From an uncultured Lachnospiraceae bacterium (GTDB lineage: Bacteria; Bacillota; Clostridia; Lachnospirales; Lachnospiraceae), in NCBI GenBank assembly GCA_902762955.1, contig CACWQH010000008.1, forward strand, positions 1 to 64,000: DNA of 64,000 nucleotides, in the 5' to 3' direction. Below the pieces are notes generated by a model. It saw only the letters and a program-made list of their open reading frames with translations, did no database searches and was not told where the DNA came from. The position numbers and the translations under genes were made by a program. Positions 16,499 to 25,202 of the stretch are shown piece after piece (positions within the stretch are counted from its first letter, which is position 1; each line of letters starts with the position of its first letter).

Positions 16499-17896
16499 AT
16501 GGCAAATAATATAGACGATATAGAAACAAAAGATGAAGAGAAAAAAGACAACAAGGATAACAACGACGACTACGAAACCTACTGTTATCTCTGCAGAAGG
16601 CCGGAATCCACTGCCGGTCCTTTTATCACGCTTCCCGGCAACATGCACATTTGCAATGACTGTATGCAAAAAAGCTTCGATGCATTTAACAGTAATCAGA
16701 TGCAGTTTATAGATTTATCTCATATGCCGAACATCAACATGTCGCAGTTTATGCCATTTGATGATATTCCAAAATCCCAGAAGGTAAAAAAGAAAAAGAA
16801 GAAAGAGGAAAAGGAAGAGGAAGCACCTCTTACTCTTGAAAATATACCGGCACCTCATAAAATCAAGGCTATGCTTGATGAATATGTAGTCGGACAGGAA
16901 TATGCCAAGAAAGCAATTTCGGTTGCGGTTTATAACCACTACAAGAGGGTTATCACCAACACCATGGATGAAATAGAAATTGAGAAATCCAACATGCTCA
17001 TGCTCGGTCCTACCGGCTGTGGAAAGACATATCTTGTAAAGACAATTGCAAAACTTTTAAATGTACCTCTTGCCATAACCGATGCTACCTCCCTCACCGA
17101 GGCAGGCTACATAGGCGATGATGTGGAAAGTATTCTTTCAAAGCTTCTTGCAGTTGCCGACAATGATGTTGAAAAGGCCGAACGCGGAATCGTATTTATC
17201 GATGAGATAGATAAGATTGCCAAAAAGAAGGAAACCCGAAGCCGTGACGTAAGCGGTGAATCGGTTCAGCAGGGACTTCTTAAAATAATTGAAGGTGCTG
17301 AGGTTGAAGTACCTGTCGGTTCAGGAAGCAAAAATGCCATGACACCGATGACAACCATGAACACTCAAAACATTTTATTTATCTGCGGCGGTGCATTTCC
17401 TGATATCGAGGATATAATTAAAGAAAGACTTTCCAAGCAGTCCTCTATGGGATTTAATGCCGACCTCAAAGACAGATTTGATGATGAACCTAATCTTATG
17501 AAAGAGGTAACTGTTGAAGACTTAAGAGACTTCGGTATGATACCTGAGTTTTTGGGAAGACTCCCGGTAATATTTACACTTGATGCACTTGACAAGGATA
17601 TGTATGTCAAGATATTGAAGGAGCCAAAAAATGCTATCCTAAAACAGTACCAGAAGCTTCTTGCTTTAGATGAGGTTAATCTTAAATTCGATGACACAGC
17701 CTATGAAGCAATTGCTGAAAAAGCTATGGAAAAGAAAACCGGTGCAAGAGCTCTTCGTGCAATAATCGAAAAATTTATGTTGGATATAATGTACGAGATT
17801 CCGAGAGATGATTCTATCGGAACCGTAACCATAACCGGTGACTACATAAACGGAAAGGGCTCACCGATTATAGAGCTTCGTGGTACAGACCAGTAA
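16499..17896 (+). CDS. clpX: ClpX-family AAA+ unfoldase, divergent paralogue
   Basis: ClpX unfolds proteins and feeds ClpP. The 465-residue protein has an acidic 25-residue N-terminal extension, a zinc-binding domain (C29-x2-C32 ... C52-x2-C55), a Lys/Glu-rich linker near 95-109, Walker A GPTGCGKT (170-177), pore loop GYIG and Walker B IVFIDEID (231-238). Two loops differ from typical ClpX: the substrate-gating RKH motif is replaced (SGSKNAMTP), and the ClpP-docking IGF loop reads MGF. No clpP is adjacent. It is probably a second ClpX with changed substrate or partner choice. GGAGG precedes the ATG. Confidence 0.9.
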   Translation: MANNIDDIETKDEEKKDNKDNNDDYETYCYLCRRPESTAGPFITLPGNMHICNDCMQKSFDAFNSNQMQFIDLSHMPNINMSQFMPFDDIPKSQKVKKKKKKEEKEEEAPLTLENIPAPHKIKAMLDEYVVGQEYAKKAISVAVYNHYKRVITNTMDEIEIEKSNMLMLGPTGCGKTYLVKTIAKLLNVPLAITDATSLTEAGYIGDDVESILSKLLAVADNDVEKAERGIVFIDEIDKIAKKKETRSRDVSGESVQQGLLKIIEGAEVEVPVGSGSKNAMTPMTTMNTQNILFICGGAFPDIEDIIKERLSKQSSMGFNADLKDRFDDEPNLMKEVTVEDLRDFGMIPEFLGRLPVIFTLDALDKDMYVKILKEPKNAILKQYQKLLALDEVNLKFDDTAYEAIAEKAMEKKTGARALRAIIEKFMLDIMYEIPRDDSIGTVTITGDYINGKGSPIIELRGTDQ

Positions 17897-17926
17897 CCAT
17901 ATGACGTTTTAGTGAAAGGAGGCAAC

Positions 17927-18679
17927 ATGAATCCTGTTATAATTGCGCATCGTGGTGCAAGTGAACTCGCACACCACGAGAACACTTTAGAGGCATTTAA
18001 AATTGCCATCAAATTAAAAGCCGACTACGTAGAATTTGACATAAGAAAAACCAAGGACAATCAGCTTATAGTTTTTCATGATGATGAAATAGACGGAAAA
18101 GAAATCTCTTCACTTACCTATGACAAGCTGTGTAGCATAACCTCAAGAGAATACTATCGCGTTCCACTTCTATCTGAAGTACTCGAGTTATGCAAAGGCA
18201 AAATAAAACTCGATATAGAGCTTAAAGAATCAGGCTATGAAAAGCGCGTCATAGATATGGTAACCAGACTTTACCGCTATGATGAGTTTATGATGAAATC
18301 ATTTATCGACAGCACAGTCAAAGCAATTCACGACTATGATCCTTACATAAAAACCGGACTCTTACTTGGTCGTAAAGGTGGTTCACTCAAAACCAAGCTT
18401 CACGAGTTTTTCCCTATGACAAGACTCGCAGCATGCAATGCTGACTTCGTATCACCTTACTACAAGATAGCAACTCCCGGTTTTATGAAACGTATGAGAC
18501 TTTATAACAAACCGGTATATGTCTGGACAGTAAACCGTGCACGCAACATGGGAAAATGTATCTTAAATCATGTGGACGGTATCATAACCGACAAACCAAA
18601 CGTTGCCATAAAAGTCAGGTCATACATGCTCGATGATATAGAAAAGAAAAAAAGATTCTTAAGACGAAAAGCAAAATAG
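17927..18679 (+). CDS. glycerophosphodiester phosphodiesterase
   Basis: It hydrolyses glycerophosphodiesters to glycerol-3-phosphate and an alcohol. The 250-residue protein shows IIAHRGAS (catalytic His and Arg), NTLEAFKIAI, VEFDIRKTKD (metal-binding Glu and Asp) and VFHDDEI (second His). No signal peptide, so it acts in the cytoplasm. The ATG at 17927 is preferred, since AAAGGAGG lies just upstream and the earlier in-frame start overlaps it. It follows clpX by 30 bases and may share its transcript. Confidence 0.93.
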   Translation: MNPVIIAHRGASELAHHENTLEAFKIAIKLKADYVEFDIRKTKDNQLIVFHDDEIDGKEISSLTYDKLCSITSREYYRVPLLSEVLELCKGKIKLDIELKESGYEKRVIDMVTRLYRYDEFMMKSFIDSTVKAIHDYDPYIKTGLLLGRKGGSLKTKLHEFFPMTRLAACNADFVSPYYKIATPGFMKRMRLYNKPVYVWTVNRARNMGKCILNHVDGIITDKPNVAIKVRSYMLDDIEKKKRFLRRKAK

Positions 18680-18712
18680 ACATGACATGGGACATGCACT
18701 GCATCATACTAT

Positions 18713-18739
18713 GTGACATAAAAACAGGAACTATGTCAC
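18713..18739. other. stem-loop upstream of proC
   Basis: GTGACATA and TATGTCAC form an 8-bp stem with an 11-base loop. No T run follows, so it is not a standard terminator; a leader structure for proC is possible. Confidence 0.4.
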
Positions 18740-18772
18740 TATAAAAAAGTACATAATGAAAGGAATAAAAAA

Positions 18773-19573
18773 ATGAAATACAAGGTAGGTTTTATAGGCT
18801 GTGGCAATATGGCCAAAGCCATAATCGGAGGACTTATAAATAATGCAGGTATTACACCTAATGAAATAATCGCAGCAGATGCATCAGCAGAAGCAATCAA
18901 AAAAGCATCAGATAGCATCGGTATCTATACAACTCTTGAAAATAAAGAAGTAGCTTCTAATTCCGATGTACTGTTTTTATCGGTTAAGCCTCAGTTCTAC
19001 GAAACAGTTATCGCTGAGATAAAAGATACAATTTCAGCCAATCAGATTGTAGTAACAATTGCACCTGGAAAAACTCTTGCCTGGCTTGCAGAAAGAATCG
19101 GTTCTGATGTAAAGCTTGTCAGAACCATGCCAAACACTCCTGCTCTTGTAGGCGAAGGCATAACTGCAGTTTGTAAAAACTCACTTGTAAACAAAGAAGA
19201 ATTTTCATACATAATGTCACTGCTATCAAGCTTCGGACTCGCAGAAGAAATATCAGAAAATCTTATGGACGTTGTCGTATCCGTAAGTGGAAGTTCTCCT
19301 GCATATGTATTTATGTTTATTGAAGCTATGGCTGATGCAGCTGTACTTGACGGTATGCCAAGAGACAAGGCATATAAGTTTGCGGCACAGGCAGTTTTGG
19401 GAAGTGCCAAGATGGTTATAGAAACCGGCAAGCATCCGGGTGAGTTAAAAGATATGGTATGCTCTCCTGCCGGCACAACAATAGAAGCGGTTCGCATACT
19501 CGAAGAAAAAGGCTTCCGCAGCTCCGTCATCGAAGCCATGAAAGCCTGCACAGATAAATCAAGAAGTCTATAA
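18773..19573 (+). CDS. proC: pyrroline-5-carboxylate reductase
   Basis: It makes proline from pyrroline-5-carboxylate with NAD(P)H, the last step of proline synthesis. The 266-residue length is standard. The N-terminal Rossmann motif GFIGCGNMA, VRTMPNTPALVGEG, and the C-terminal VCSPAGTTIEAV (substrate binding) are present. AAAGGAA precedes the ATG. proA and proB are not adjacent in the window. A strong terminator follows. Confidence 0.97.
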   Translation: MKYKVGFIGCGNMAKAIIGGLINNAGITPNEIIAADASAEAIKKASDSIGIYTTLENKEVASNSDVLFLSVKPQFYETVIAEIKDTISANQIVVTIAPGKTLAWLAERIGSDVKLVRTMPNTPALVGEGITAVCKNSLVNKEEFSYIMSLLSSFGLAEEISENLMDVVVSVSGSSPAYVFMFIEAMADAAVLDGMPRDKAYKFAAQAVLGSAKMVIETGKHPGELKDMVCSPAGTTIEAVRILEEKGFRSSVIEAMKACTDKSRSL

Positions 19574-19597
19574 TTACATTTAATTATTTATTATAAG

Positions 19598-19650
19598 TTA
19601 TGGGTGCATTTTATGAAATTCATTCAAAAAATACACCCATAGCTTTTTTA
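19598..19650 (+). terminator. intrinsic terminator after proC
   Basis: TATGGGTGCATTTTATGAA pairs with TTCAAAAAATACACCCATA with few mismatches, followed by TTTTTTA. It reaches the stop of the convergent gene at 19648. Confidence 0.8.
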
Positions 19651-20514
19651 ATTTTTCTTTTGTAGTTTTTCAGCTTCAAGTTCTTCAATAATACTTGAAA
19701 CTTCATCCTCTGACATACCATTTTTTTCTGCAATCTCTGAAACAGAAAGTCCAAGCTCAAGACACATTTCAATTCTGCCTTTTAACTTACCTGTTTCTCT
19801 TGCTTCTGCAATTCGATCACTAAAATAATGATCCATATGGGCTACTCCCTTCCTTTCTACTTCAATACTGTCGCCCCACTGTGTATCTTTAGTTAGCGCC
19901 TGCATTAGTTTTAAAACCTCATCTACATGTTTAACAACCTCTCTCGGCGCTATGTAATTTTTATTTTTTCTCATTTGTACAAAATAATCAGCTACAAATT
20001 TAAAGTCACTCTTGAACTTCTTAACCTGCTCGTCAGTCAGATATGCAATCTCAAATACATTGATTTTATAATCACTGACATATGGCTTGAGGTATTCCGG
20101 TATGTCTCCAAGACAATCATATAGTGAAAATCTCTTCCACCTTTTTTCTCCGAAATACAATACAAGAGTTACTACCGGATAACGTTCTTTTAACTCCTCG
20201 TCTAATGTCTCACTTTTGTAAGCCGCACCATCATAGCCTATAACCCTAAATGGCATATCGTTATCCACATCTGTCTGATTTTCCAGTTCATACAAAGCAA
20301 TTCTGATTTTACCTTCAGACCAGAATTTTGATACATCTCTTTCCTGTTCGTGTAGAACACTATCATCTGCTTTATATTGACTTTTATCTTTAGTATTTGT
20401 AAGAGATTCAGGATTTACTCTTTCTTGTCCGTCGAATAGAAGTACATTTACGATGTCAGCAAAAACATCGTTGTAATCCTCAAGTAGTTTTTCGGCAATG
20501 TCTTTCTCTGCCAT
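19648..20514 (-). CDS. Rpn family recombination-promoting nuclease / putative transposase
   Basis: The 288-residue protein has the pattern of this Lachnospiraceae-rich family: YELENQTDVDNDMPFRVIGYDGAAY (PD-(D/E)XK core with E-x-Q), then PVVTLVLYFGEKRWK, and a C-terminal helical tail with a helix-turn-helix-like end (LGLSVSEIAEKNGMSEDEV). The ATG at 20514 follows AAAGGAGG; the first frame start (GTG, 20520) has no spacing. Members are thought to be nucleases linked with recombination, but their role in Clostridia is not known. It is distantly related in fold to the gene at 5266. Confidence 0.83.
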   Translation of the reverse strand: MAEKDIAEKLLEDYNDVFADIVNVLLFDGQERVNPESLTNTKDKSQYKADDSVLHEQERDVSKFWSEGKIRIALYELENQTDVDNDMPFRVIGYDGAAYKSETLDEELKERYPVVTLVLYFGEKRWKRFSLYDCLGDIPEYLKPYVSDYKINVFEIAYLTDEQVKKFKSDFKFVADYFVQMRKNKNYIAPREVVKHVDEVLKLMQALTKDTQWGDSIEVERKGVAHMDHYFSDRIAEARETGKLKGRIEMCLELGLSVSEIAEKNGMSEDEVSSIIEELEAEKLQKKN

Positions 20515-20738
20515 TCCCACTCCTCCTTTACGTTATTTAATTTTCTCTTGCAAATACTTTTATTAAGTTATAATAAATCACAACTTGATAATCTTATTTT
20601 AATAAATCCTATATTATAAATCAATATACAAATATATTAACTTAATAATCCAATTCATACATTCTTCTACTTAACAAAATAAATTTTTGCTTTAATATAA
20701 ATCTCATAGTAAATTAATCTATCCACGCGAAGCGTGTT

Positions 20739-20867
20739 GGTTAGACCGGGGAGTAGTAAAATAATTAAAGCCTCAGACAGATGCTAAGCATAGCGTTAAG
20801 CGACAGCGTGCTATGCGTGTATCTTGTATGAGGCTTTAATTATTTTATTACTCAATCCGGTATAACC
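20739..20867. repeat. long-hairpin element, family A copy 1
   Basis: The core at about 20780-20823 (GATGCTAAGCATAGCG ... GCTATGCGTGTATC) is shared with three other loci. Outer arms are specific to this locus: TAATTAAAGCCTCA on the left and TGAGGCTTTAATTA on the right, extending to about 37 bases each with few mismatches, ending in GGTTA ... TAACC. It lies between two leftward genes. A small hairpin, CACGC-GAA-GCGTG, is at 20724-20736. Confidence 0.85.
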
Positions 20868-20903
20868 AAAAACACCCTCTGCATAAGCAGAGGGTGTTTT
20901 TTA
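20868..20903 (-). terminator. bidirectional intrinsic terminator after the DUF6465 gene
   Basis: AAAACACCCTCTGC and GCAGAGGGTGTTTT form a perfect 14-bp stem with loop ATAA and T/A runs on both sides. Confidence 0.9.
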
Positions 20904-20922
20904 ATTTCAAAGAAAGAATTTC

Positions 20923-21351
20923 TTATAAAGCAAATGATCCTTCTTCTCCATCAGCTGTGAAGTAAACCATACCAGTCTCTGGCTGATAATATACGTTTAA
21001 CTCCTTGATTGACTTCTTACCTGAAGTTGCAACTGCCTTAGCAACGATATCAGCTGTTGCTACCTGTCCGCCTGCGAACTCGATAACTACGTTCTCTTTA
21101 GCTGCCTTAGCTGGAGCTGCCTTCTTAGCAGGTGCTGCCTTCTTTGCTGGAGCTGCCTTCTTTGGAGCTGCTGCTTTCTTAGGTGCTGCTGCCTTCTTTG
21201 CTGGAGCTGCTGCCTTAGCTGGAGCTGCCTTCTTAGCAGGTGCTGCCTTCTTTGCTGCTTCCTTAGCTGGAGCTGCTTCCTTCTTAACCTCAGCCTTAGC
21301 TGCTTCTACCTTTGCCATAGTTGAATCTACTGTTGCTTTCTTAACTGCCAT
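20923..21351 (-). CDS. Ala/Lys/Pro-rich protein with C-terminal DUF6465-like domain
   Basis: Residues 1-84 are a histone-H1-like low-complexity region built of AAPAKK and AAAPKK repeats, with a strong positive charge. Residues 86-142 form a compact domain (VVIEFAGGQVATADIVAKAV ... ELNVYYQPETGMVYFTADG), matching what I recall as DUF6465 of Lachnospiraceae. Such tails bind nucleic acid in other proteins; that is inference here. GGAGG precedes the ATG, a good promoter lies at 21426-21454, and a strong terminator follows, which suggests high expression of a single-gene unit. The repeat tract may vary in length between strains. Confidence 0.85.
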   Translation of the reverse strand: MAVKKATVDSTMAKVEAAKAEVKKEAAPAKEAAKKAAPAKKAAPAKAAAPAKKAAAPKKAAAPKKAAPAKKAAPAKKAAPAKAAKENVVIEFAGGQVATADIVAKAVATSGKKSIKELNVYYQPETGMVYFTADGEEGSFAL

Positions 21352-21425
21352 TTTTGTTTTCCTCCGTATAAAATTTGAATTGTATCATAAATCTTTATGT
21401 CTATCTTATGTCTGCTACAAATAGG

Positions 21426-21454
21426 ATATTACGCTTTTTTATTTTATTTTGCAA
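21426..21454 (-). promoter_or_regulatory. sigma-A promoter for the DUF6465 gene
   Basis: On the minus strand, TTGCAA (21449-21454), 17-base spacer, TAATAT (21426-21431), about 75 bases before the start codon. Confidence 0.68.
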
Positions 21455-21712
21455 GCCTTTAAAAAATTTTCTTATAATTTTAACAAAGGAAGTAAATAAT
21501 ATTTCCAAAAAATATAAAAATTGCACAAGTAATTTACTCCTAAAAAAACAAAAATAATTTTTTGTTTGTTAGTATCGTTATAATACTAACTAAAATAAAA
21601 AATATTTTAATATTTTAGAATTATATTTTTTTCAAATTTTTTATTTCAAAAACAGCGCAAAAAAATTCAATGATAGTAGCATTTTTATACTAACATTTTT
21701 TCTATTCCTTTC
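21455..21712. other. AT-rich gene-free region
   Basis: No supported ORF. A short stem GTTAGTAT ... ATACTAAC is at 21568-21590. Otherwise runs of A and T only. Confidence 0.5.
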
Positions 21713-21911
21713 GGCAGCTCTGCAGATTCTAAATCGAGTAGGGAAGATGTAATCGCACCCTACTCGCCGCGCCGCCCGCGTGTCACGAAGTGACAATTTT
21801 CATTACGCGGACGTGCGAATAATAATTCGAGTAGGGAAGATGTAATCGCCCCCTACTCGTGTGCGAGCTGCCGGTCAGCTTTAGCTGACATATTCCTTTC
21901 GGCAGCTCTGC
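21713..21911. repeat. family C repeat block (two hairpin copies, flanked by 21-bp direct repeats)
   Basis: Hairpin C-alpha (CGAGTAGGG ... CCCTACTCG) occurs at 21734-21766 and again at 21827-21859. Between them is C-beta, a GC-rich stem (CCGCCCGCG ... CGCGGACG) with an inner TGTCAC-GAA-GTGACA. The block is flanked by a direct repeat whose first 20 bases are TATTCCTTTCGGCAGCTCTG (21713-21733 and 21891-21911). A further small stem GTCAGC-TTTA-GCTGAC is at 21874-21889. Another C copy is at 40084-40166. Confidence 0.82.
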
Positions 21912-21922
21912 GCATAATAACA

Positions 21923-21962
21923 AAAAAAGACTGTCGCAAAAAAATTCGCGACAGTCTTTTTT
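21923..21962 (-). terminator. intrinsic terminator after the rubredoxin gene
   Basis: AAAAAAGACTGTCGC and GCGACAGTCTTTTTT form a perfect stem with a 10-base loop, followed by T residues on either strand. Confidence 0.92.
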
Positions 21963-21977
21963 ATGTAGTGAAAATTA

Positions 21978-22151
21978 TTAGTTATAATTTTCGATACATC
22001 TCTGGAACATGCTCTTATCAATTCCGCAGTTTGGACATACCCAATCATCAGGTAAATCTTCAAATGCAGTTCCCGGAGCTATTCCGTGTTCAGGATCTCC
22101 TACCTCAGGGTCGTAGGTGTAGCCACATGGGTTGCAGAAATACTTATCCAT
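21978..22151 (-). CDS. rubredoxin
   Basis: Reading the minus strand from 22151 gives a 57-residue protein, [20 protein letters not shown] at the start and [18 protein letters not shown] near the end. The two C-x2-C pairs bind one iron, and the PDDWVCP region is the family signature. AAGGAGG precedes the ATG. It lies 31 bases downstream of the rubrerythrin gene, so it probably supplies electrons to that peroxidase. It ends in a strong terminator. Confidence 0.95.
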   Translation of the reverse strand: MDKYFCNPCGYTYDPEVGDPEHGIAPGTAFEDLPDDWVCPNCGIDKSMFQRCIENYN

Positions 22152-22182
22152 AGTAAAAGTCCTCCTTATATATTATTTTTTA

Positions 22183-22722
22183 CTAACCAAAATATCTTTG
22201 AAGTAATCCGGCAAATGCCTTTCCGTGTCTTGCCTCATCTCTTGCCATCTCATGAACAGTATCATGTATAGCATCAAGATTAGCAGCCTTAGCTCTCTTA
22301 GCAAGATCAGTCTTACCGTTTGTTGCTCCGTTCTCAGCATCAACTCTCATCTGAAGATTTTTCTTAGTGGAATCTGTTACAACCTCACCAAGAAGCTCTG
22401 CAAATTTTGCTGCATGCTCTGCTTCTTCAAAAGCTGCCTTTTCAAAATACATACCAACCTCAGCATAGCCTTCTCTATATGCAACTCTTGCCATAGCAAG
22501 ATACATACCTACCTCTGAACACTCTCCTTCAAAATTAGATCTAAGATCAGCGATTATATCCTCATTTACGCCTTGCGCAACTCCAACTACATGTTCAGAT
22601 GCCCAAGTCATCTCACCTTCCTGTGCCTTAAACTTTTCAGCAGGTGCCTTACATACAGGACAAAAGTCAGGTGCTGCATCTCCCTCATGTACATATCCGC
22701 ATACAGTACAAACAAATTTCAT
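22183..22722 (-). CDS. reverse rubrerythrin (rubredoxin domain N-terminal)
   Basis: It reduces hydrogen peroxide (and indirectly oxygen) to water in anaerobes. Unlike classical rubrerythrin, the rubredoxin-type iron site is at the N-terminus ([10 protein letters not shown] ... FCPVCKAP), followed by a four-helix diiron domain ([36 protein letters not shown]). The ATG at 22722 with AAGGAGG upstream is the true start; the longer frame has no ribosome site. It forms a two-gene oxidative-stress unit with the rubredoxin gene. Confidence 0.95.
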   Translation of the reverse strand: MKFVCTVCGYVHEGDAAPDFCPVCKAPAEKFKAQEGEMTWASEHVVGVAQGVNEDIIADLRSNFEGECSEVGMYLAMARVAYREGYAEVGMYFEKAAFEEAEHAAKFAELLGEVVTDSTKKNLQMRVDAENGATNGKTDLAKRAKAANLDAIHDTVHEMARDEARHGKAFAGLLQRYFG

Positions 22723-22771
22723 AATAATACTCCTCCTTATATTTATAATGTAATCTCCTATAAGCCCGCAT

Positions 22772-22790
22772 ATAATAATCATATTATTAT
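22772..22790. promoter_or_regulatory. palindrome upstream of rubrerythrin (PerR-box-like)
   Basis: ATAATAAT-CAT-ATTATTAT is a perfect palindrome with 8-bp arms, 50 bases before the rubrerythrin start. It resembles the PerR box TTATAAT-N-ATTATAA only in part. No regulator is nearby. Confidence 0.4.
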
Positions 22791-22818
22791 GCCAACTTAT
22801 TATCTTTTTTAAAAAATA

Positions 22819-22906
22819 ATTGCGAAACTAAATAATCTTTATCAAGTTTCGCAATCATTAAATCTTACCATATAAAAGCGATTACAATTACTGTATTATA
22901 TGGTAA
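22819..22906 (-). terminator. two stem-loops downstream of murF, second ending in a T run
   Basis: TTACCATATAA ... TTATATGGTAA (22865-22906, 20-base loop) and ATTGCGAAACT ... AGTTTCGCAAT (22819-22855, 15-base loop). On the minus strand the latter is followed by TATTTTTT, so it is a likely intrinsic terminator for the DJ-1/murF unit. Confidence 0.65.
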
Positions 22907-22977
22907 CATATGAAGTTGTTAAAGTCAAGTTGGAGTTATTTAAAAACCACGTATTTTCAAGGGTTAGCGTGCACTAA

Positions 22978-24342
22978 CTATCCGAGCATATTTGATACAA
23001 TTTCATCAAGATGCATACCATTGGAGCCCTTGATCAAAACTATATCATCCGGCTGCATTACCGATAAAAGATATAGTGCAACTTCACCGTTATCTTTAAA
23101 TCTGTAACACTTAATATCCGAATCCGAAGCCTCAACCGCATCAGCTATATGCTGCGACAGCTCACCTACCACAATCAGATCATCTATATTCTTGCCGGCA
23201 AGATGTTCTCCGACCTCAGTGTGATACTTAACACTGTTTTCTCCAAGCTCAAACATATCGCCGAGCACAGCCAGCTTTCTTCCCTCGTTTGAAACCTCTA
23301 TCTCATCCAAAACATCTATACTGGCTTTCATGGAATCAGGACTTGCATTATAGGTGTCATCAATGATTGTATATTTGCCCGGTATATGAAGCAGCTTGAG
23401 TCTTAATCCCTGAAAGCTTTCAAACTGCTTAGCTGCCTTCTTCACATCAAGCTTCATGTAATCGGCAATCGCAAGTCCGGCAAGCGAGTCTATAACATTA
23501 TGATTACCGAGAGCATTTAAAACTACTCTGATTCTTTCCTCACCATGAACATAATCATATACATACTGATAATTTTCCATATGAATATTTTCAGCTCGGT
23601 AATCGCACCATTCCCTGGTTCCATAACAAAATGTTTTGACCCCTGTACTATCCTTTATCTCCTCAAGCATAGGATCGTCACCGTTTAAGAAAAGTGCGCC
23701 CTCCTTATTCATATGACTTGTAATTGAAAGCTTTTCTTTTCTTATATTTTCTTTGGTCTTTAAAAACTCTATATGTGCTACGCCTATCTTTGATACAACA
23801 CATATATCCGGCTTAACCATAGCAGAAAGGATTTCCATCTGACCTTCCTCACTCATACCCATCTCAAGTACAGCCACATCAGCATCCTCTGTAATCCTGG
23901 TAAGAGTTATCGGAGTACCTATCTGTGAATTCTGGTTGCCGGAGGTTTTATATACATTTACAACACCTGATAATGCCGTTGCAATCATCTCTCTTGTTGT
24001 AGTTTTTCCAACGCTTCCCGTAACACCAATTACCGGTATATCAAATTTATTTCTTATATATGCTCCGATATCCTGAAGTGCCTTAATGGTATTATCAACC
24101 CTGATATACGGCTTTTCAAAATCAGCCTCATCATGCTCGGATGTAAGTGTTGCAACGCAGTTAACAAGTGCACGTTCAATGTATATATGTCCGTCTGTTC
24201 TTTCCCCAATTATAGGGACATACAAATCGCCTTCCTTGGTTATACGCGAATCTATACATACATCCTTTGCAACTACATTTTCATCTCCGCAAAGAAGCCT
24301 TCCTCCTGTTACCTCAACTATTTCCTTTACAGTAATATTCAT
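22978..24342 (-). CDS. murF: UDP-MurNAc-tripeptide--D-Ala-D-Ala ligase
   Basis: It adds D-Ala-D-Ala to the peptidoglycan precursor in the cytoplasm. The 454-residue protein has the Mur ligase layout: N-terminal UDP-binding domain, ATP loop GVTGSVGKTTTREM near 110, central NGDDP, and the C-terminal domain with DDTYNASPDSMKAS and LGDMFELGE. GGGAGAG lies before the ATG at 24342, five codons inside the longest frame. It follows the DJ-1 gene by about 48 bases in the same direction. Other mur genes are not adjacent. Confidence 0.96.
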   Translation of the reverse strand: MNITVKEIVEVTGGRLLCGDENVVAKDVCIDSRITKEGDLYVPIIGERTDGHIYIERALVNCVATLTSEHDEADFEKPYIRVDNTIKALQDIGAYIRNKFDIPVIGVTGSVGKTTTREMIATALSGVVNVYKTSGNQNSQIGTPITLTRITEDADVAVLEMGMSEEGQMEILSAMVKPDICVVSKIGVAHIEFLKTKENIRKEKLSITSHMNKEGALFLNGDDPMLEEIKDSTGVKTFCYGTREWCDYRAENIHMENYQYVYDYVHGEERIRVVLNALGNHNVIDSLAGLAIADYMKLDVKKAAKQFESFQGLRLKLLHIPGKYTIIDDTYNASPDSMKASIDVLDEIEVSNEGRKLAVLGDMFELGENSVKYHTEVGEHLAGKNIDDLIVVGELSQHIADAVEASDSDIKCYRFKDNGEVALYLLSVMQPDDIVLIKGSNGMHLDEIVSNMLG

Positions 24343-24389
24343 AATATACTCTCCCATTTATCAGGCATCTTATAAATGATGCCATAAAT

Positions 24390-24932
24390 CTACTCATATA
24401 CTATACTACTCGCAAGTTTATCGGCAGTTACATCATCTATAAGATTTCTTACTATAGCAAGAGCAAATTCTATAGCTGTTCCTACTCCTCTACTGGTGAT
24501 AAAGTTATCGTCTATAACTACAGCATCAGTAAGTGCCTCAAGTGCATCAAGCTCTCCCTCCATACCCGGATAGCAGGTAGCATGTCTGTCCTTTAAAAGA
24601 CCCATACTTCCATATACTGTAGGAGCCGCGCAGATTGCACATAAAAGCTTGCCCTGCTCATTATATTCATTTATAAGCTTTCTTAATCCCTCGTGAGCCT
24701 TGAGATTAAGTGTTCCCGGCATACCACCCGGAAGAATAATCGCATCCGCATCTGCAACAACATTAAAGGTCTTGTCCATCTCAACCTTAATTCCGTGTGA
24801 ACCCTTGACCATCTTCTCTCCGGCCACAGAAACCATAAATGTTTCAATGCCTGCTCTTCTTAAAATATCAACCACTGTAAGTGCCTCAACCTCTTCAAAG
24901 CCCTCTGCAAAAAATACATTTGCCTTCTTCAT
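24390..24932 (-). CDS. DJ-1/PfpI family protein
   Basis: The 180-residue protein is a single DJ-1 domain. The reactive Cys101 lies in the nucleophile elbow LLCAICAAPTVYG, with Glu in AEGFEEVEA near the N-terminus as its partner. Family members are deglycases, chaperones or redox sensors; the exact activity cannot be read from sequence. GGGAG precedes the ATG. It is upstream of murF and divergent from the CYTH gene. Confidence 0.92.
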   Translation of the reverse strand: MKKANVFFAEGFEEVEALTVVDILRRAGIETFMVSVAGEKMVKGSHGIKVEMDKTFNVVADADAIILPGGMPGTLNLKAHEGLRKLINEYNEQGKLLCAICAAPTVYGSMGLLKDRHATCYPGMEGELDALEALTDAVVIDDNFITSRGVGTAIEFALAIVRNLIDDVTADKLASSIVYE

Positions 24933-25077
24933 AATAAACTCCCTTCATAGTCAATAAAATAATTCTCATATCTCATATAAAAACAACCTACTATTTAAAA
25001 TCAGATAGAAATAGTATATAATATATCCGATAATTCTTCAAGATAAACAAATTAAATGAAACATAACAAAGCATAGG

Positions 25078-25167
25078 ACAGGCACCTTGCCCCACTTTTA
25101 GGTGCTAAGCAAATCGTGAGCGCCAGCGAGATTTGCGTGCACCTATAAAGTGGGGCAAGGTGCCTGT
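25078..25167. repeat. long-hairpin element, family A copy 2
   Basis: The core at 25101-25143 (GGTGCTAAGC ... GCGTGCACC) matches family A. Locus-specific arms ACAGGCACCTTGCCCCACTT and AAGTGGGGCAAGGTGCCTGT are fully complementary. It lies between two divergent genes, in front of both, so it cannot be simply a terminator. Confidence 0.87.
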
Positions 25168-25202
25168 ACCAATACTAATTCAAAATCCGGAGGTTCTTAA
25201 TA

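Noticed and set aside
18713..18739. Stem-loop upstream of proC as a terminator
   Set aside because: No T run follows on either strand.
19042..19551. 169-codon leftward ORF inside proC
   Set aside because: Shadow of the proC reading frame; proC is fully typical.
20923..21351. Repeated AAPAKK coding units as a CRISPR-like or tandem DNA array
   Set aside because: The repetition follows codons of a clear protein with ribosome site and terminator.
22865..22906. TTACCATATAA palindrome as part of the family A/B elements
   Set aside because: It lacks either core and is short; more likely an ordinary stem next to the murF terminator.
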